This document shows, piece by piece, positions 59,752 through 64,000 of a DNA stretch of 64,000 bases. The stretch is from Heliocidaris tuberculata (taxonomy: Eukaryota > Echinodermata > Echinoidea > Camarodonta > Echinometridae). Position numbers and translations under genes: made by a program. Each line of letters starts with the position of its first letter. Within the stretch, counting starts at the first letter, position 1. The DNA lies in the NCBI GenBank assembly GCA_025618425.1, contig CM046852.1, positions 5,482,719 to 5,546,718 of the forward strand, in the 5' to 3' direction. The notes beneath the pieces were generated by a model. It was given only the letters and a program-made list of their open reading frames with translations, did not search any database and was not told the DNA's origin.

Positions 59752-60797
59752 GAGAGCTTACGAAACAGGACGGGAGAGCGAACAGAACGTTCACTCGAGC
59801 GGAAAATCGATCTGCGCATGCGCCAATGCGAAACTCTCTCCGTCCCGTTCATTTTCAGGACGGTATTCAGGCGAAATAACGTCCGGTCTGCTAACAGGAC
59901 GGATCTATGCAATTGTGTACACTGGATGTAAACAAGACGCACGTGTATGACAGCGGACAGCAACTTACGTTGATACGCACGATCACCAAGTCCAAGAAAA
60001 GAATTTTTATATTTAACTGTTAGAAGTTCCAGTTAGTTGTGAAATATGGCTACCAGCACAAGTACTTGCTCGATGAGTGAATTTGCAGATTTAACTTTGT
60101 GTCTTTTCCAAATAAATTGTTTCTAAGTCCAACAAGTTAATCAAACTTGAATAGGCCTACTACTTTACTAGTTCAAGTCACAGTTCAATACATGATGGTG
60201 GGCTTTATGACTGTGTCCGTGCACCCAACATTTCACTTTAGTCTTTACATTGACAAGCTTTATGTTTGGTGTTCCCCTAATGGCTTACTTCATTTTAATC
60301 TTCATGTTCTGGAGGGTAATTGTGCCGAAAATCTCATCAAATTCTAATGTTATTTTCACAAGAAAAGGCGATGTTTACATGGTGTCAATTTGACATTGCA
60401 AAGAAAATGTCTGTGCACTCATTTACACGCAGTTTGGGTTTGTTTGTATGAAAGGTGACATTTTCAAGGCCTAGATGTTATGTAAAGTAGACCTTTCTCA
60501 TCAGTTTTTCATAATTTTTGCACATGCATATCACTATAAATGATATTAAGATTATGTGTAGAGAGTATGCTTTCCTTTTTGACGTTTGGATTTGTGCAGT
60601 TGTGCGTATATGGGCAGACATGGGGCACCAATCAATACTGAGGCGTATACTGTTAACGGCGGGGGTCGCGCTCGCGTCGCCGTCCATTTCGCATCGTAAC
60701 TAAAGTTAAGAACAGGACGGGAACGGTGTGCGAGGACGGTCACGGTCGGTCGATTCCCCCGTCGCACTGCCCCTCCGTCCCCGTTTCGTAAGCACTC
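59752..60797. mobile_element. TA-flanked MITE (GAGAGCTTACGAAAC ends), copy 2, with an insertion
   Basis: The outer parts 59752-59911 and about 60660-60797 match 14017-14319 nearly base for base, with TA outside both ends. About 750 bp (59912-60659) without similarity to copy 1 splits it after GGACGGATCTATGC. I see no clear inverted ends on the inserted block and no coding sequence in it. Confidence 0.8.
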
Positions 60798-61063
60798 TAA
60801 TATGTCTGTAACAGGAGCACGTAGTGAGTAGAACAAACAGACCTGCTGAAAACGTCATCAAATGAAAAGGTAATGTTAAGGCGAACCTAAATAATGATAA
60901 TGATGATTGGATCTTATTCACCGAGCGTAGCCACATCAGTGCGAATATTTACTGCACTTCCTGTGGGCCCTGCAATTATTACTGCAGAAAAGTAGAGTTC
61001 AGAGAGAGTAAGAGAGGGAAAGAGAGAGAGAAGAGAAGTATTCAAAAGGAATATAGAAATAGT

Positions 61064-61068
<5 letters not shown>

Positions 61069-61096
<28 letters not shown>
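61069..61096. repeat. (AG)n microsatellite
   Basis: Part of a purine-rich region from about 61005 to 61110, followed by a CT-rich tract at 61140-61170. Confidence 0.85.
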
Positions 61097-61099
<3 letters not shown>

Positions 61100-61659
61100 A
61101 AGATAAGGAAGTTATTTATTTTATCATAGCATGTCTTTCTCTGTTCTTCTTCTCTCCCTCTCTCTCTCTTTCGCTCTGTCCTATTGTGAATTCGCTTAAA
61201 TCCTCCTTTACGATGTAGCCTATGTCCCTCTGTTTATACCCATATACATGATATACTACTGGAATGTCACATGTTCTACATCGTCTCTATTAGTGAGGCA
61301 AGCTTAATGTCAAACAAGTATTACAAAAAGCTTGTTTACCCACGACACTTTCTCTTTTTTCTTCTTTTTTCCCCCCATTTTTTTACATTGTAAATGAATG
61401 GCAAGTAGGGCTGACAAAAAGAAACTGCACGCAACAAAGTTCTTCCAGCAACTTTTAAGATGGTTAACGGAACCGACAGCCGGCAATATATAGCGTCTGT
61501 CCCTCTCTTAACGTGTGGGTCACATTTGGACGATCCCGATAACGATAACGATATTTTTCCATTAAAGTTACACCCTAGAGTTGCCCTACTATTAACATAC
61601 ACGAGCATTCTTACACTACACACCATATTGTAGGGGTGATTTTAATTAAGAATCGTATC

Positions 61660-61890
61660 TATTTGTTTTCTAAAGGTATTAATTGTATTTCTAAGTTATT
61701 TGTTTTCTAAAAGTATTTCTAACCTATTTTATTTTCTAAAAGTATTTCCAACTTTAATATTTTTTTTTTCTAAAAGTATTTCTAACCTGTTTCTTTTCTT
61801 AAAAATATTTCTTACATATTTCTTTACTCAAAGTATTTACAACCTATTTGCTTTCTAAAAGAATTTCTAACCTATTTCCTTTCAGTATTC
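61660..61890. repeat. Minisatellite, TTTCTAAAAGTATTTCTAAC units
   Basis: About six to seven imperfect units of 30-40 bases, each with TATTTCTAACCTATTT and TTTTCTAAAAG. Confidence 0.82.
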
Positions 61891-62312
61891 TAGATTTATT
61901 TCTTTGTCGGTATTTCCTTTTCTCTCTTTGTTTTTCCTTCTTTCCGTTTGTGTTAATAAAGTACTACATGTTTTTTTTTTATTTTCTATTCTGTTTCTTT
62001 CTTTCTTATTTCTTTATTTTATATCTTCTCGTTTTGTATTTCATGTTGTTCATTTCATTTCCCTTCTTAATCAATTTGTTTGTTTATTTTAATTATGCAT
62101 TGTGTTGAAGTAGTGTAAACACGAATTGTTTACTCATATTTTTGGTATGATTGTTAACGTCCTTATACTTATGTTTTGTATTGTAAAACAAAATATTGAT
62201 TTACAATGTCAATGAACTTCCCATGGTAAATACCAAATAACAAATACCATTGTTTTGTCTGTCTTTATTTATGTTTCGTCGGTCTCATTGGCTGTTGGTC
62301 CTTTTTCAAATT

Positions 62313-62879
62313 TTTCTATTTTGTGAGATGTCCCCTTTGTACATGTATACTTGACTATCTTTTAATATAAGGTGAAACACCTTTATCGCGTAATTGACTG
62401 TTTAAGTACATGCTTATATATGGTAAACAATTATACCATTGCTTAAATAATGTTTATGTTCTCAAAATATTATATCGTGATCTAAGGAGATCCGAAAATT
62501 TACTCCCACCACAATTGACGCGGGCATTATTTCGTCAAAGAAGTAGCGCAAGGGTTGCGACGGAATTTTAGGTTAGGTTTATGGTTAGGGTAAGTGTTGG
62601 GTAGAGAGTTTGGTCCAGGGCCCTGTTTCATAAAACATGGTATCAAAAACAAGTTGCAATAACTGTTATAATCTACTGATATCGTTGCATCGGATTGACT
62701 GAGAGCAAAATTGTCATAGAAATGTGGCAGTTGTTACTGAAACGGGACCCATGGCTGTAGTTCGGAAGTAGGTTACTGCAGAACATTGACTGCAGAGCAA
62801 TTGCAGCTACAGTATGTGTCGTAAAACCGACTTGGTGCATGTCTGTTAATACACATGAGTCTGTTTTTCTTAATTTCAG
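62313..62879 (+). repeat. Gene 3 5' flank, second copy of the segmental duplication
   Basis: This is collinear with 10-943 and includes the same GGGCCC-type MITE at the same relative position (62628-62750 against 287-419). The MITE was therefore present before the duplication. Confidence 0.75.
62628..62750. mobile_element. GGGCCC-type hairpin MITE, family 1
   Basis: GGGCCCTGTTTCATAAAAC mirrors GTTACTGAAACGGGACCC, shortened on the right. It sits at the same place as 287-419 in the duplicated 5' flank. Confidence 0.75.
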
Positions 62880-62960
62880 GATTCGAGACTGTAACATTTC
62901 TCAATTCCAGTGGAGGGTGCAATCGACAGTACAGTGGGCTATCTTCGACATTAGCCAACT
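62880..62960 (+). other. Predicted 5' UTR part of gene 3 exon 1
   Basis: An acceptor (TTTTTCTTAATTTCAG, ending 62879) is followed by about 80 bases nearly identical to 944-1024. Conservation of acceptor and leader supports a spliced, non-coding first exon in this gene family. Confidence 0.45.
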
Positions 62961-63759
62961 ATGAAGGCGTATACTTTTCTTGCAACCTCGATATTGGTTG
63001 TCATGGTTTCTTGCCAGCCTCCACAGGAGCCATTCGACAACCCAGGAGAGATCATCCCTGAATCTGGTCTCACAATATCATACCTGATCAACGCTGCTGG
63101 TGGCATTTGGCAGCAGGATCGTGTCATTGATTCCTTGGCCTATGCTTGCACCTATGTCCTACCTTCACTAGGTTCGATGATTCCGGAGGTGGACAGTGTA
63201 AGTCTGTACTGGGGTCCTATCTGCGATCAGGTCATCGAAGCAGCGAATGATCTGGAAGCTTTTGATGCAACAGGATTCTGTAACAACGTGATCGATATGA
63301 TCGATGGGTTGATGTCTGAAAACACTGACTGGAGTGGTTTCAGAAATCGCAGACAAGCAGATTCATCCATGGAATATCCTGGATCGATGGCAGATGGCCT
63401 GGACATCATTGGAATCCTGGTCAACATCACCAGGGAGCTCTACGGAATCGACATCACTATGATCATCAACGATCCTTCTACAATCAATACAATCTGCATC
63501 AACATCAAGGACAATTTCTTGAAGCCATCTCTTCAAGATCTCATCTCTCAATCTGGGACCGAGTTAATGAGTGCTCTTCTACCCCAGGCAGCTCCACTCT
63601 GTCAAGACTGGAATGGTTTCCTTCAGGGTGTAAATGTTGATTCCTCATCGCCCTACTATCCCATTATTCAAGACGCTGCTCGTATCGGATCCCAGGCCGT
63701 TGGATATGACAACAGAGAGGAGCTTTGTAAAAATCTGCTGCAGGCATTATCTGTGCAAG
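62961..63759 (+). CDS. Gene 3 (partial): exon 1, signal peptide and first part of module
   Basis: ATG at 62961 starts a signal peptide (TFLATSILVVMVSC). The exon ends in phase 1 at CAAG before GTCAGT, as in gene 1. It carries the six exon 1 cysteines and the basic site R-N-R-R (128-131) before Q-A-D. It is much closer to gene 1 exon 1 than to gene 2, and its 5' flank is also duplicated, so it is a recent copy. The rest of the gene lies beyond the window. Confidence 0.83.
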
Positions 63760-64000
63760 GTCAGTTTATTTTTTTTTAATGAAATATTAAATATCTAATA
63801 GAAAAGTCCTTCTTCATGGATTAGCGTGAAACACTTCACATGATTAAACATAATTATTGTAGGCCTAACAGTATGGGGCGCCAAGTGTTCACCGACTTTA
63901 ATATACAAACCTGCCTCATTTTGTGACAAAATTCACTCAAAAATCGTTTTTGTTACAAAATTATTGAACAGCAATTCATTTTGTAACAAAATGAATTCAA
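63760..64000 (+). other. Start of gene 3 intron 1 and window end
   Basis: The donor GTCAGT is followed by AT-rich sequence. From about 63918 the motif ATTTTGTNACAAAAT occurs three times as small palindromes, perhaps the edge of another MITE cut by the window end. Confidence 0.55.

Overview
The window looks like nuclear DNA from a marine deuterostome invertebrate, most likely an echinoderm. It is AT-rich and full of microsatellites, has short phased exons with GT/AG introns, and is crowded with hairpin MITEs, TTAA-flanked (Kolobok-type) and hAT elements, and Tx1/L1-type LINEs. The organism is an inference from this texture; no marker gene proves it. No prokaryotic feature, CRISPR array, rRNA gene or convincing intact tRNA gene was seen.

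The only host genes I can support are three tandem, same-strand (+) members of one family of secreted or membrane proteins. Gene 1 (CDS about 1025-16460, eight supported exons) encodes a signal peptide, two copies of an approximately 340-residue module with eight conserved cysteines, a SEA domain, one membrane helix and a short acidic/basic tail. Gene 2 (44754-50076, five exons, 506 codons plus stop) has one module, a SEA domain and a truncated hydrophobic C-terminus. Gene 3 (62961-63759 and beyond the window) is represented by its first coding exon. All intron phases agree between paralogues. Every module carries an R-x-R-R furin-like site in a variable loop, and both SEA domains carry the G-S-V-V self-cleavage motif. 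The proteins are therefore predicted to be multi-chain, doubly processed cell-surface molecules. I do not recognise the eight-cysteine module.

Layout: 1-1024 is the 5' flank of gene 1, which is duplicated at about 62313-62960 before gene 3. 1025-17616 is gene 1, with introns holding microsatellites, a deleted Kolobok-like element with a broken THAP reading frame (6104-7575), a nested palindrome complex (11948-14478), and a 55-bp tandem array that begins at a splice donor (14847-15190). 17617-44753 is intergenic: minus-strand LINE fragments (19730-22070), a 4.2-kb imperfect inverted repeat (22300-26485), a decayed full-length Tx1-type LINE inside a (GT)n tract (28584-33844), and several MITEs. 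44754-51029 is gene 2, whose membrane exon is split by an 887-bp long-TIR element (50076-50962). 51072-62312 is repeats, including relatives of that element (53800-56128), hAT MITEs, minisatellites and TA-flanked MITEs. 62313-64000 is the 5' flank and start of gene 3.

The most interesting system is the tandem receptor-like family and its apparent structural diversification: module doubling in gene 1 and transposon-caused loss of the membrane and cytoplasmic part in gene 2.
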